Origin: CAVRUD01 sp963849635
GTDB taxonomy: Bacteria > Chloroflexota > Chloroflexia > Thermomicrobiales > UBA6265
Direction of reading: 5' to 3'
Length of the DNA stretch: 64,000 nucleotides
NCBI GenBank assembly: GCA_963849635.1
Contig: CAWKIA010000035.1
Coordinates: 1 to 64,000 of the forward strand
This document shows positions 8,988-18,318 of this stretch, one piece after another (position 1 is the stretch's first letter; each line of letters begins with the position of its first letter). The notes beneath the pieces are model-generated. The model searched no databases. It was given only the letters and a program-made list of their open reading frames with translations, and had not been told where the DNA came from. The translations under genes were made by a program, and so were the position numbers.

Positions 8988-9166
8988 AGCCTCGTCGCCG
9001 ACGCGGTCCAGATTTCGAAATGGAGCCTCGCAATGACTAACAGTTCGTCAAACCGGCCCAAATCGACCGCAACGGAGCGGAAGGTAGGTCAACACGAAGG
9101 AGATAACCATCTCATGCGTTCGTCCAGTACGGCCCCAGTCGTCACTCGTCGCGCCGCGCTCGCTGG
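8988..9166 (+). repeat. Duplicated leader segment, copy 2 (intact)
   Basis: This is the counterpart of 5963-6144. Both carry the block GGAGCCTCGCAATG, the short frame MTNSSSNRPKSTATERKVGQ and the ribosome binding site plus Tat leader. Here the leader continues into a full gene. The short upstream frame runs in phase into the Tat gene, so a longer N-terminus cannot be excluded. Confidence 0.75.
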
Positions 9167-9731
9167 TCTCGGCGCCGGCGGGATCGGACTCGCTCTTGCG
9201 GGGACTGTCCGACCCGCCACCGCCCAGGACGCGGCGACCGAGATGGCAAACCACCCGCTCGTCGGGACGTGGCTCGCGGGGCGGGCCCCAAACGACATCT
9301 CCGTCGCCCACTGGGGCCCGGACGGGAACATGAGCACCAACCTGCCCACCGTCGGCGTGGGCGCTGATGGCGCTATCACCCACAATGATCCGGCCATGGG
9401 GAGCTGGGTGCCGGACGGCGCGCGGGGCATCCACTTCATCTTCACGGACCGGACCTACGACGCCACCGGCGCGCTGACCGGCACCTTCACCGTCGAGGGG
9501 CACCCGGTCGCCAGCGAGGACGGCATGTCCTTCTGGGACGACGGCGTGGAGGCGACCGTGACCATCCGCGACCCCAACGGGGTCGTCACCCAAACCTTCG
9601 GCGGGGACGGCTCTGTTCCCCCCATCGGCGGGGTGCGACTGGTGCCCGGCATCTCGGGCTACGACGAGATGCTGGCCATGCTCGCGACCCGGCAGGCCGC
9701 CACGCCGGAGGCCGGGACTCCGACGACGTAA
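9114..9731 (+). CDS. Tat-exported lipocalin-like protein C
   Basis: A 205-residue exported protein. The leader is STAPVVTRRAALAGLGAGG with cleavage after VRPATAQ. The mature part opens NHPLVGTWLAGRAPNDIS and continues as beta-rich sequence with GSWVPDGARGIHFIF and GTFTVEGHPVASEDG, paralogous to 5190 and 6754. GAAGGAG at 9096-9102 supports the ATG at 9114; in-phase starts exist upstream at 8982 and 9033, which would hide the twin-arginine motif deeper in the chain. The tail is ATPEAGTPTT. Function unknown. Confidence 0.75.
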   Translation: MRSSSTAPVVTRRAALAGLGAGGIGLALAGTVRPATAQDAATEMANHPLVGTWLAGRAPNDISVAHWGPDGNMSTNLPTVGVGADGAITHNDPAMGSWVPDGARGIHFIFTDRTYDATGALTGTFTVEGHPVASEDGMSFWDDGVEATVTIRDPNGVVTQTFGGDGSVPPIGGVRLVPGISGYDEMLAMLATRQAATPEAGTPTT

Positions 9732-9757
9732 CGACCGCCACGACCGATTGCGCAGAC

Positions 9758-9781
9758 GGGCCGGGGAACCCTCCCCGGCCC
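9758..9781 (+). terminator. Stem-loop terminator
   Basis: Same 24-base hairpin as at 7341-7364 (10-bp stem, 4-nt loop), 27 nt after the stop at 9731. It separates this gene from the convergent M24 gene. Confidence 0.65.
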
Positions 9782-9981
9782 GTCCCGCTGCCCGGACCGG
9801 GCGGGATCGGCGACAGGGCCACACCGGGCCAGACCGAACGCGGCCGCCACACAGCGCCCGGCCAACGCCGCCACATCCCTCCCGACATGTCAGCACGCAT
9901 CGCCCCTACGACATGATGCGGTTGCCCACCCGGCCTTCGTGAAGCGCCGCTGGGAGGGTTCGCGCCTCCTGAACGGGAGCA

Positions 9982-11362
9982 TTATCCCGTAACGACGCAG
10001 ACCAGATCGTTGGCGAGCCAGAAGGGCGGCAGGTAGGCGGGAGCGACGGAAAGGGGTAGGACCTCTGGTCGGATGGTGATACCCAGGGCGTCGCGCATGA
10101 AGGCACGGCGGGCTTCGATCCTGGACCAGAGGTCGGGGAAGTCGCGGGCGATGCTGGCGCGCAGTGTCTCGTCGGCAAGGGCGGCGGTGTCCTCGCAGTT
10201 GAGTGCCCGTCCGTAGCCCAGATCGTTCGGGATGATGTCGCACTGGAGGACCATGCCGGAGGAGAGCGGTTCTGTGCTGCCGGGTCGGATTGGGGAGTGG
10301 ACCCACTCCTCGTAGGAGATCAGGTGGCCGGGGTTGAGGAGGGGGCGGAACGCGCCGCCATGGTCGGCCAGGGCGTTGTTCACCGCCCCGTTGATCTCGC
10401 CGCCCGGTACCCCGATGCCGACCGTCGACCACCAGGTGGCAATCGCGGCGAAGTAGGGCTCGTACAACCTCGGCCAGGAATGACTCGTCGGGCTCGGCGG
10501 CGAGCAGGCCGGCCCGGCAGGTCAGCCCGCCCCAATAGCCGATTCCGCAGGAGATCGCGTCGCCCTCGGCGACCAGGCGGGCAGATGGCGAGCGGAGGCC
10601 GTTGAGAGGACCGCGCGCATCGCTGGAGGCGAGGATGGGGTGGCACGATTGCGGCTCGCCCGCGTACCCCATCGCGCTCAACGCCTGGAGCTCAGACATG
10701 CCGGGCCTGGTGGCGCGAACGACCCGGAGCACCGCCGCTGACGACCGCGCCGCCCCCCACTCGAACCTGGCTATCTGCGCGGCGGAGTTGTGGGCACGTA
10801 AGCCATCGGTGGGATGCATCAGCAGCGCGGTGGCGTCGACTGCTTCCTGGCCGGTCACTGCCGCGAAGGCGCGTAGCAGAAACGCGGGTACAAACGATGG
10901 GATCCGGCCATCATCGGGGTCGCCAGCGTCGCCGGGCTCGAGGTACTTCCAACCGACAACCGCGACAGCGTCACCGGCGCCGATGCCAGCGTCTCGGAGC
11001 AGATCGGGGAGCGGCGGCGAGGTGTCGCGCGGCTGTCCCATCAGGCTGAATGGCTGGTAGAGGACGACATTCAGGGGAAGGCCCGCGACCTGGGCGTGGA
11101 TCAGCCCCTCGTTGCCAACCATGAGAACACGAAGGTCATTGGGACCAAGGAGCAGGAGGGCCTCTTCGAACCTCGGATCGAACCCTGTGAGGAAGGTCAG
11201 GTTGGCGAGGTGCTCACGGTCGGCATAGACCGCCACCCACCGAGCGCCAGAACGCTCGTACAGGGCGGCGCAGCGGGCCTCGTACTCGGCCTGGGGAATT
11301 GCCGGGAGTTCCTCGGGTACGCCGAAGTCGGGTAAGGAAACGTGGCGCAGGTCAATCTTCAC
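9982..11362 (-). pseudogene. M24 peptidase-like protein, one frameshift
   Basis: About 459 residues if one extra base near 10470 is removed; the chain then reads FLAEV-YEPYFAAIATWW without a gap. The N-terminal half is a creatinase/prolidase-type N-domain (YADREHLANLTFLTGFDPRF) and the C-terminal half has the pita-bread layout: GYWGGLTCRAG, NPGHLISYEEWVHSPI, LQCDIIPN and NCEDTAAL. The two Asp ligands expected in the first motif (DxG and DxT) are absent, so it may be a non-hydrolytic relative of Xaa-Pro aminopeptidase. It is convergent with the gene at 9114. Confidence 0.7.
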
Positions 11363-11607
11363 GTGGTCTCCAGTTTCTTAGTCGCTCCGGCCGCGATCGG
11401 CCGGCATGGTACCAATGAATTCGTCGACCGAACGTGCGATTTCATCGCCGTGTTCACTGCTTGTGCGCCAGGACTCATCAGCACAATCTGTCTACGCACC
11501 GGGGTGTGCGTCGAGACCACGAAAGGTCCCGCCTGGTCATTCGAACATGTCCCCGTGCTAGGATCGCTCCATGACCGACCGATGGATGGATCGACACGGC
11601 CGGAGCA

Positions 11608-12936
11608 GTGCCCTTGTCCCGTACGCAGCAGCCTGATCGACCGCCGATGCGGGGCTATTCCCGCCGCTGGATGCTGCGGGCGTCGGCGATGCTGGCCGGG
11701 AGCGCGGCGATGACGAGTGCTCCGGCGCGCGCGACGGCCCAGTCTGGCCCGCTGCGGCCATTCCCCTACCAGACAACCTACGCCGAGGGTAGCCTGCGCC
11801 CGGACCATCGCTCCCAGACCGAGCAGGACGACGTCGTCCGCGCGGCCTATGACCGCTGGAAGGAGCGCTATCTCGTCGACGCCGGTTTCGATGTCGTCGG
11901 CAATCCGCTCTACCGGGTCGCCTTCGGCCGGCCCGAGACCGAAAACTTCTGGGTAACGGTCTCGGAGGGTCAGGGCTACGGGATGGTGATCGTCGCCTAC
12001 CTGGCGGGGCACGATCCCGACGCCCAGTCTCTGTTCGACGGCCTGTGGCGGTTTGCCCGGGCCAACCCGAGCGGGATCGAGCCCCGTCTGATGAATTGGC
12101 GAGTGCCGCCGGGCGAGGGCAGCGGCCTGGACAGCGCCTTCGACGGCGATAGCGATATCGCCTACGGCTTGCTCCTGGCCGATGCCCAATGGGGCAGCAC
12201 GGGGACGATCGATTACGGCGCGGCCGCCCGCGAGGTGATCGCCGGGATGTTGGCGGCGACGATCGGGACGCGCAGCCGCCTGCCGATGCTGGGCGACTGG
12301 GTCGAGCAGGACGGCGTCAAGTACAACCAGAACACCCCGCGCACCTCCGACTTCATGCTGAGTCACTTTCGCGCTTTCGGGCTGGCGACCAACGATCCCG
12401 TGTGGGATGAGGTCGTGGCGGCCTGCCACCGGGTGACGTCCAGCCTCCAGAAGGATTACAGCCCGGAGACCGGGCTGCTGCCCGACTTCGTCCAGCCGAA
12501 GTCCGCTATCAACCGCAACCCCCGCCCGGCCGATCCCGACTTTCTGGAAGGCCCTCACGACGACGCCTTTGGCTACAACGCGGGCCGGACCCCATGGCGC
12601 CTGGGGGTCGACGCCCTCCTGGGCGACAACGCGCTGTCGCGCGCCCAGGCGAGCGCGATGGCCACCTGGACGCAGGAGGCGACCGGGGGCGATCCCCACG
12701 CGCTCAGTCCCGGCTACTGGCTGGATGGCGAACCGCTCGATCCCGGCGGCGAATTCACGACCTTCTTTGCCGCCCCCCTCGGCGTGGCCGCCATGACGAT
12801 AGCGTCCGGGCAGAGCTGGCTCAATGCCATCTTCGACGCCGTCGCCGATCGGCCCGAGGACTACTACGAGGACAGCGTCACCCTGCTCTGCCTGCTCGTC
12901 ATGACGGGCAACTGGTGGGACCCGGCCGCGCGGTAG
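11608..12936 (+). CDS. Exported glycoside hydrolase family 8
   Basis: A 442-residue secreted enzyme of the GH8 (alpha/alpha)6-barrel type (endoglucanase, chitosanase or reducing-end xylanase). The family signature is clear: VSEGQGYGMVIVAYLAGHD, where the Glu would be the general acid, then DSAFDGDSDIAYGLLLA. It continues with DDAFGYNAGRTPWRLGVDA near residue 315. The leader SRRWMLRASAMLAGSAA looks Tat-like and ends near ARATAQ. I chose the GTG at 11608, preceded by CGGAG, but an ATG at 11647 is also possible. The substrate is probably a beta-1,4-linked polymer. Confidence 0.85.
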   Translation: MPLSRTQQPDRPPMRGYSRRWMLRASAMLAGSAAMTSAPARATAQSGPLRPFPYQTTYAEGSLRPDHRSQTEQDDVVRAAYDRWKERYLVDAGFDVVGNPLYRVAFGRPETENFWVTVSEGQGYGMVIVAYLAGHDPDAQSLFDGLWRFARANPSGIEPRLMNWRVPPGEGSGLDSAFDGDSDIAYGLLLADAQWGSTGTIDYGAAAREVIAGMLAATIGTRSRLPMLGDWVEQDGVKYNQNTPRTSDFMLSHFRAFGLATNDPVWDEVVAACHRVTSSLQKDYSPETGLLPDFVQPKSAINRNPRPADPDFLEGPHDDAFGYNAGRTPWRLGVDALLGDNALSRAQASAMATWTQEATGGDPHALSPGYWLDGEPLDPGGEFTTFFAAPLGVAAMTIASGQSWLNAIFDAVADRPEDYYEDSVTLLCLLVMTGNWWDPAAR

Positions 12937-13213
12937 TCAACATCCAGTTGCCCCGGATGCAGCCCGCCGAACGGCCCTGCAATGCGAGCGGAGGCCGGCC
13001 ACGGGCAGTAGGAAGAATGTCTCATAAGAGGATAGGAATTCTGGGCCGTCCTGGGCAGCAGAGCATCAGATCCTCGACGTGTCGGCCACTGCTAGACTCA
13101 ATCCCAGTTACCCGAAATTTGCCGTCGTTTTCAAGATGGAGCGTGGACCGCGCCCAGCCACGTCCTGGCCGGGCGGAGGTGTGTCGTGCCGTCGTTGTGC
13201 CTGGAGGTTCCCC

Positions 13214-14420
13214 ATGCGCCCGATCCGATCGAATCTGATTTCCAGCGCTATCGGTGCCCGCACCTCGCGGCGAACGGCGCTCAAACGACTCGGTGGTGGC
13301 GCGGCCGCCTTCGTCGCGTTGGGCGGAGCCAGCCATCCTGGAGGCGTTGCGGCCCTGGGCGCTGCCCAGGATGGCGCGCCGAGCGCGCACGCCTACCGGC
13401 TGGCGGCCAGCGAGCCGGTGCGGTACGACGCCGGCCTCGCCCGGATCGTGACCCAGGCCGAGTTCCCGGTGCTGAAGGCGATGTCGCTGCGCCTCGAGGA
13501 ACTCGATCCCGGAGGGCTGCAGTCGCCGCACTGGCACCTGAACGCCGGTGAAGTCCATTACGTGGTGGCGGGGGAAGGGATGGCGACGGTGGTCTCGCCG
13601 GGGGGAGAGCACGCTGAGTTCGCCTTGCGTCCTGGCAGTGTCTCCTTCTTCCCGTTGGGCCACCACCACGCTATCCACAACACCGGCGCGGAGACGATGA
13701 AGATCATCGCCGCCCACAGCCACGAGGCCCCAACCGAGCTCACCGCCGGGGAGGTCTTTCCGATTGCTCCCAGGCCGATCATGGCCCAGATCCTCGGCGT
13801 CGCCGAGGCGGACTTCCCCGAGGTCCCAGAAGCCAGCCCTCGGAAGATGGTGCTGCTGGAGACGGCCACCCCCCCTGAGGAGCCGGCCGCCGATCCTTCC
13901 GCCACAGTCCCCGAACCCTACACGCTCAACCTGGATGGCCTCGATCCGGCGGTCTACGAGGGCGGCACCGTCACCAACGTGCGCGGCAAAGAGCTGGCTC
14001 GCCTGGACGGGATCTCCTTCTTGCCCCTATTCATCGAAGTGGGCGAGTGTGCGTGATCTCCACTGGCACCCGAATGCCAACGAGTTCGTCTACGTCAAGA
14101 GCGGTGAGGCCGAGATCGGGTTGGCCGGCCCCGAAGGCCTGCGCGAGACCTTCACGATCGGCGCCGGCGACCTCGCCTTCTTCCCCCAGAACTGGATTCA
14201 CTACATCGCAAACGCCGGCACCGAGCCGCTGGACACGATCGTGTACCTGAGCCACGCCGCCCCGTCCCGCATCGACCTCGCCGACGCCGTCGGGTTCATG
14301 CCCCGAGCCGTGACCGCCGTCAGTCTCGGCATGGCTCCTGATGCCCTCGATGGGCTGCCCGAGCGGACCGGAGTCGTCGTCGCGGGACCATCGCCAGGCG
14401 CGGCGACGCCGGAGGTGTAG
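13214..14420 (+). pseudogene. Exported bicupin (oxalate decarboxylase-like), one frameshift
   Basis: About 400 residues in two cupin domains, split near 14047 where one surplus base ends the first frame. The first domain has PHWHLNAGEVHYVVAGEG and SVSFFPLGHHHAIHN; the second has DLHWHPNANEFVYVKSGEAE and FFPQNWIHYIANAG. Both keep the HxH...E...H metal set of Mn-dependent bicupins of the oxalate decarboxylase type. A twin-arginine leader (TSRRTALKRLGGGAAAFVAL) indicates export. TGGAGG at 13202-13207 supports the start. The break is probably an error in the sequence. Confidence 0.78.
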
Positions 14421-14446
14421 GCCGACCTTTCCCGCACCTTGTGCCA

Positions 14447-14481
14447 AGAGCCCCGGCGTGCACCAGGCGCGCCGGGGCTCT
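14447..14481 (+). terminator. Stem-loop terminator
   Basis: AGAGCCCCGGC pairs with GCCGGGGCTCT over a 13-nt loop, 27 nt after the bicupin stop. The same stem sequence recurs at 15155-15190. Confidence 0.75.
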
Positions 14482-14636
14482 CTCCGTGATCGGGTGGATC
14501 CACTCACGAGTGATGGCACTCCACTATCACATTCAAAAACGTTCGTGGTCGAGTGTGTCGATTTCCGTCATGGCCGTTCGACTACTAGTTGAAGCCGCCG
14601 GTTGGGGCGGCGAAGGAACTCAGGAGGGAAGCAGTC

Positions 14637-15092
14637 ATGTCGTCCATCGCCTTCTCCGCCCACGCTCCGTCGCTCGCCGGCTCCGCTCGCTCGTCGAAAT
14701 GGGGGTTCGCCAAGGTCGGACTGGCGACCATTCTCGCCGCCGTTCTGGCCAATGTTCTCGTGTACTTCGTTGGCGACGCGGTCGTCGGCTACGATCCGGA
14801 CTTCATCGTCCTCTCGAATGTCTCCGGGGCGATCATCTTCACCCTCGCCGCGGCGGTCGTCGCCGTGCCGCTCTACGGCGCGCTGCTGCGCTTCACCGCC
14901 AACCCCGTCCGGATCTTCAAGGTGATCTCGGCCATCGTCTTCGTCGTCACCACGGTCCCCGACTTCACCTACATCCCCGGTGTCGAGGGCGCCTCGAACG
15001 GGCAGACCGCCGTCCTGGTCCTCATGCATGTCGTCGCCGCGACGGTCATCGTCGGGATGCTGACCAGGCTCGCCGCCCCGCGAGATCGCTAA
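14637..15092 (+). CDS. Four-helix membrane protein (DUF6069-like)
   Basis: A 151-residue integral membrane protein with four hydrophobic segments: VGLATILAAVLANVLVYFVG, then one near AIIFTLAAAVVAVPLYGALL, one near ISAIVFVVTTVPDF and a last one near LVLMHVVAATVIVGML. The layout resembles the small DUF6069 membrane family; function unknown. CAGGAGGG precedes the ATG at 14637. Terminators flank it on both sides, so it is its own transcription unit. Confidence 0.7.
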   Translation: MSSIAFSAHAPSLAGSARSSKWGFAKVGLATILAAVLANVLVYFVGDAVVGYDPDFIVLSNVSGAIIFTLAAAVVAVPLYGALLRFTANPVRIFKVISAIVFVVTTVPDFTYIPGVEGASNGQTAVLVLMHVVAATVIVGMLTRLAAPRDR

Positions 15093-15154
15093 TCCTGAAA
15101 CCGCAATCGCAGTGGGGGAGTAATCTCCTCGGTGTTGCTCCCCCCAAGATGACA

Positions 15155-15190
15155 AGAGCCCCGGCCGCAGCAACTGCGCCGGGGCTCTTT
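15155..15190 (+). terminator. Intrinsic terminator with U-tract
   Basis: AGAGCCCCGGC pairs with GCCGGGGCTCT and is followed by TT, with the same stem as at 14447-14481. It lies 62 nt after the stop at 15092. Confidence 0.8.
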
Positions 15191-15372
15191 GCTGGCGCCG
15201 ACGTTGGCACTGGCCGTGCGAACACGTGTGGGCGCCGACCGTCCGGAGCGATCCGCGCGTCTACCGGCGCTGAAAGGCATCCGCCATTTCCACGCCCGAG
15301 CCGCCCATCGAGACGATCCGTACCGTCGACGAGCCGACTGGGCCGGAAGTCCGGCATGTCCACACCACCCGG

Positions 15373-16389
15373 GTGGAGGTGCCCATCGGGACCATCGTCC
15401 GGATCGCGATCGCGCTCCTGGTCCTGTGGGTGCTCGCCCAGATCTGGTACCTCTTCGTCCTGATCGCGGTGGCCTTCCTGCTCGCGGCCGCCCTCGCTCC
15501 GCCGGTCGAACGGTTGCAACGCCGCGGGTGGTCGATGCCCCGGGCGGTGGCTGCCGTTGTCCTTGGCGTGACGCTCGCCGTTGCCGGTCTCCTCGCGTTG
15601 GTCATCCCCGAGTCGATCTCCGAGGGCAAGCAGGTCTCAGCCGATCTGCCTGCCTATGTCGATCAGGCCCAGGGATGGCTCAGTCACTTCCCCGCCGTGC
15701 AAGAGCGGATACAGGACGCCGCCGATCGGGGATCGGCGTCCGGTTTTCCGGTCGATCGTCTCGTGTCGGCCGGTACGACGCTGCTCGGTGTCATCGCCAA
15801 CACCGTCTTCGTCCTGGTGCTGGCGGTCTATCTGCTTCTCGATGGCGAGCGGGTATACGGCTGGGTGGCCCATTATCTTCCTCCCGTGGTGCAAGTGAAG
15901 GTCCGCGCCACGATCCCCGAGCTGGTCAAGATCGTCAGTGGCTACGTGATCGGGCAGGCCATCACCTCCGTGATGTTCGGGATCTTCGTCTTCGGCGTGC
16001 TGACCGTGCTGGGAGTGCCGGGCGCGATCGTATTGGCGGTGCTGGCGGCGCTGCTGGACGCCGTCCCGATCTTCGGCGTTCCGGTGGCCACGGTTCCGGC
16101 CCTTCTCCTGGCCCTCACCGTCTCCGTCCCGGTTGCAATCGCGGTGTTGGTGCTCTACGTCATCTACCAGCAGATCGAGAACTACCTGATCGTGCCGCGC
16201 ATCTATGGCAATCGCTTGCGGGTAGCCCCGATCGCCGTCCTGCTCGGGGTGGTGGTCGGTGGTCAATTGCTCGGGATCATCGGCATTCTCCTGTCCCTGC
16301 CCGTCGTCGCCGCGATTCCCGTCTTGGAGCGCATCTGGCGGCAGGATGTCGTCCATGTCGACGGAGCGCCAGCGGACCCGCAATCTTGA
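15373..16389 (+). CDS. AI-2E family transporter (YdiK/TqsA-like)
   Basis: A 338-residue membrane protein of the AI-2E/PerM family. It has the usual order: two N-terminal helices (IAIALLVLWVLAQIWYLFVL and the next), a soluble stretch of about 90 residues, then five or more helices. The family signature lies near AVLAALLDAVPIFGVPVATV, with QQIENYLIVPRIYGNRLRVA near residue 270. Members export signals or small solutes; the substrate here is unknown. The GTG at 15373 is the only usual start in frame, though the frame is open upstream and a rarer start is possible. It is 22 nt before the next gene. Confidence 0.85.
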   Translation: MEVPIGTIVRIAIALLVLWVLAQIWYLFVLIAVAFLLAAALAPPVERLQRRGWSMPRAVAAVVLGVTLAVAGLLALVIPESISEGKQVSADLPAYVDQAQGWLSHFPAVQERIQDAADRGSASGFPVDRLVSAGTTLLGVIANTVFVLVLAVYLLLDGERVYGWVAHYLPPVVQVKVRATIPELVKIVSGYVIGQAITSVMFGIFVFGVLTVLGVPGAIVLAVLAALLDAVPIFGVPVATVPALLLALTVSVPVAIAVLVLYVIYQQIENYLIVPRIYGNRLRVAPIAVLLGVVVGGQLLGIIGILLSLPVVAAIPVLERIWRQDVVHVDGAPADPQS

Positions 16390-16411
16390 GTCGAAGGGAG
16401 TCTCCGCATCC

Positions 16412-16999
16412 ATGACGACGCACTTCTATCCGGACGATGCCCCGGTCCCCGATGGCCTGCGCGCCGAAGGGTTCGTGCTGAAGCCGCTGACCGCCGCCCA
16501 CAATGCCCTCGATTACGAGGCGGTGATGGCGACCCAGGAGATGCTACGCCAGCGCGGCGGCGAGTGGCCCCGGCCCGACTTCACGCCCGAGGAAAACCTC
16601 GCCGACCTGGAGGGCCACGAGGCCGACTTTCGCAGCCGCAGCGGATTCACCTACACGGTCCAGACACCGGATGGAACCCGCTGCCTGGGCTGTGTTTACG
16701 CCTACCCGCTTGCCGACGCCCTGCGCCGGCAGGGAGCCGACGAGGAGACCGTAGCGCGGGTCGGAGACCACGAAGCGGTGGTCTGGTTCTGGGTCCGCCC
16801 GGAGGGCATCGCCGCCGATCTGGACCGGCAGTTGGCGGCGGCGTTGGTCCCGTGGTTCCGCAACGACTTTGCCTTCGCCCGCGTGGTCTTCGTGACCTGG
16901 GCGGTGGACGAGCGCCAGGTAGCCGCGCTGCGCGACGCCGGTTTGCGGCTTGTCTGGTCGAACCCCGTGCGGGATACCCACGTCCTCCATTTCGCCTGA
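16412..16999 (+). CDS. GNAT-like acetyltransferase-related protein
   Basis: A 195-residue soluble protein with a GNAT-like order of elements: FVLKPLTAAHNALDYEAVMA at the start, FTYTVQTPDGTRCLGCVYAY as the central strands, VVWFWVRPEG as the likely strand beta4-5, and ALRDAGLRLVWSN near the end. The acetyl-CoA loop Q/RxxGxG/A is not obvious, so catalysis is uncertain. GAAGGGAG precedes the ATG at 16412. It follows the AI-2E gene by 22 nt and is probably co-transcribed. Confidence 0.65.
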   Translation: MTTHFYPDDAPVPDGLRAEGFVLKPLTAAHNALDYEAVMATQEMLRQRGGEWPRPDFTPEENLADLEGHEADFRSRSGFTYTVQTPDGTRCLGCVYAYPLADALRRQGADEETVARVGDHEAVVWFWVRPEGIAADLDRQLAAALVPWFRNDFAFARVVFVTWAVDERQVAALRDAGLRLVWSNPVRDTHVLHFA

Positions 17000-17095
17000 C
17001 GCATTGACGCGCTTGCCCTACCGGCAATCGGGCTATCCACCGCCCGGCCCTTCTGTTACGATCCTGACCACGAAACCAGAAAATCTAGACGCGAG

Positions 17096-18202
17096 ATGCG
17101 TGCGTTCCTGTGGCGAATCGCATTAGCCGGGGACCTGGGCATGGACAAGCGCGTGCAATGGGGACTGGGCGGTGCCGTCGTGCTCCTCCTGGGGGCCTTC
17201 CTGGGCTATCTGCTCAATGATGTCGCCGACGACTACGACTTCATCCAGAAGGTGCCCACGGCGACCGCTGCTCCGTCCCTGGGCGCCAATCCTGGCGGCC
17301 CCGCGACGCCGGTCGCGGGATCGCCCATCCTGGTGGTCGCCGCCACTCCCGGCGCTAACGTCGCTGTCGCGATTGCGAACATCGGGCAAGGAGCGCCATC
17401 CGCGACCGGGACCGATGCCTCGAGTGCCGCTGCGACCGCGGAGTCGAGCGCGCCGAAGACAGACGGCGACCGCTGGCTCCGCTTCGTGCTCTGGATCTTG
17501 CTCTTTGGCGGCGCCGCCGGGCTGATGATTTTGATCTTCCGGTTCCTCAGCGAGCGCGCCGAGGATACCAATGCCCTGACCGAACGGATCATCGCTCAGG
17601 GATTTGTTCCGGAGATTGTCGCCGTCACCACCTTCGTGGACCGGAGAGACCCTGACGCCGGTACCTCCTTCGAGCCGGACACCCGAACACCGCCTCGGGT
17701 CGCGATCAAGGGACCCCGCCAGGTGATCATCGGGGTGATGACCCCGTTCGAGATCGTCGACGAAGCGACGGGCCGGCGGGCTGAAGGGCTGACGTTCACC
17801 TGGGCGATCGACCGCGTGCCGCCGACCGATCCCCCCGACCGGATCGAGCCGATCGCCGCCAACGGCGGCAATGCCGCTAACCTCACCGGACTGACCAAGG
17901 GCGAGATCGCGCTCTCGGTCACGGTCGAAGGGTTCCCGAACATCATCCTGCCGGCCCAGATCACGATCGTCGATCCGCCCAAGCCAACTCCCGCGCCACG
18001 CCCGCAGGTGCTGGCCTACGGACAGGGATGGATGTCGCTGGTGCTGGCCATCGTCCTGATCCTGGCGCTGCTCGTCCTCTCCCTGGAGGGGGTGCTGGAG
18101 GGGGCAGTGGTGGCCCCCATCCTGGGCACGATCGCTGGCTACATCTTCGGCACCGGGGTGCAGGCGACCAGGCAGGGAGACGGCAAGACGGGCGGCACGT
18201 AG
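17096..18202 (+). CDS. Hypothetical membrane protein with periplasmic linker
   Basis: A 368-residue protein with three hydrophobic segments: one near residue 23-41 (GLGGAVVLLLGAFLGYLL), one near 128-147 (FVLWILLFGGAAGLMILIF) and one near the C-terminus (SLVLAIVLILALLVLSLEG). An Ala/Thr/Pro-rich linker lies between the first two, and a beta-rich domain of about 150 residues (GEIALSVTVEGF) lies between the last two. No family is recognised. The start may instead be the ATG at 17141. Confidence 0.6.
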   Translation: MRAFLWRIALAGDLGMDKRVQWGLGGAVVLLLGAFLGYLLNDVADDYDFIQKVPTATAAPSLGANPGGPATPVAGSPILVVAATPGANVAVAIANIGQGAPSATGTDASSAAATAESSAPKTDGDRWLRFVLWILLFGGAAGLMILIFRFLSERAEDTNALTERIIAQGFVPEIVAVTTFVDRRDPDAGTSFEPDTRTPPRVAIKGPRQVIIGVMTPFEIVDEATGRRAEGLTFTWAIDRVPPTDPPDRIEPIAANGGNAANLTGLTKGEIALSVTVEGFPNIILPAQITIVDPPKPTPAPRPQVLAYGQGWMSLVLAIVLILALLVLSLEGVLEGAVVAPILGTIAGYIFGTGVQATRQGDGKTGGT

Positions 18203-18261
18203 GGGCGGTTGCTAACCCGCGGCGTCCTGCTCGTTGTAGGAACGATCGTGACCACAAGGGT

Positions 18262-18309
18262 GGCGGGGCACGCACCGACGATCTGAGCTACGTCGGTGCG
18301 TGCCCCGCC
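18262..18309. terminator. Bidirectional stem-loop terminator
   Basis: A perfect 19-bp inverted repeat with a 10-nt loop, stem start GGCGGGGCACGCACCGACG. It lies between two convergent genes ending at 18202 (+) and 18319 (-) and can serve both. Confidence 0.8.
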
Positions 18310-18318
18310 TATCGTGTT

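Noticed and set aside
14441..15463. A 340-codon plus-strand frame
   Set aside because: It overlaps the membrane protein at 14637 out of frame, crosses two terminators and is Arg-rich low-complexity sequence.
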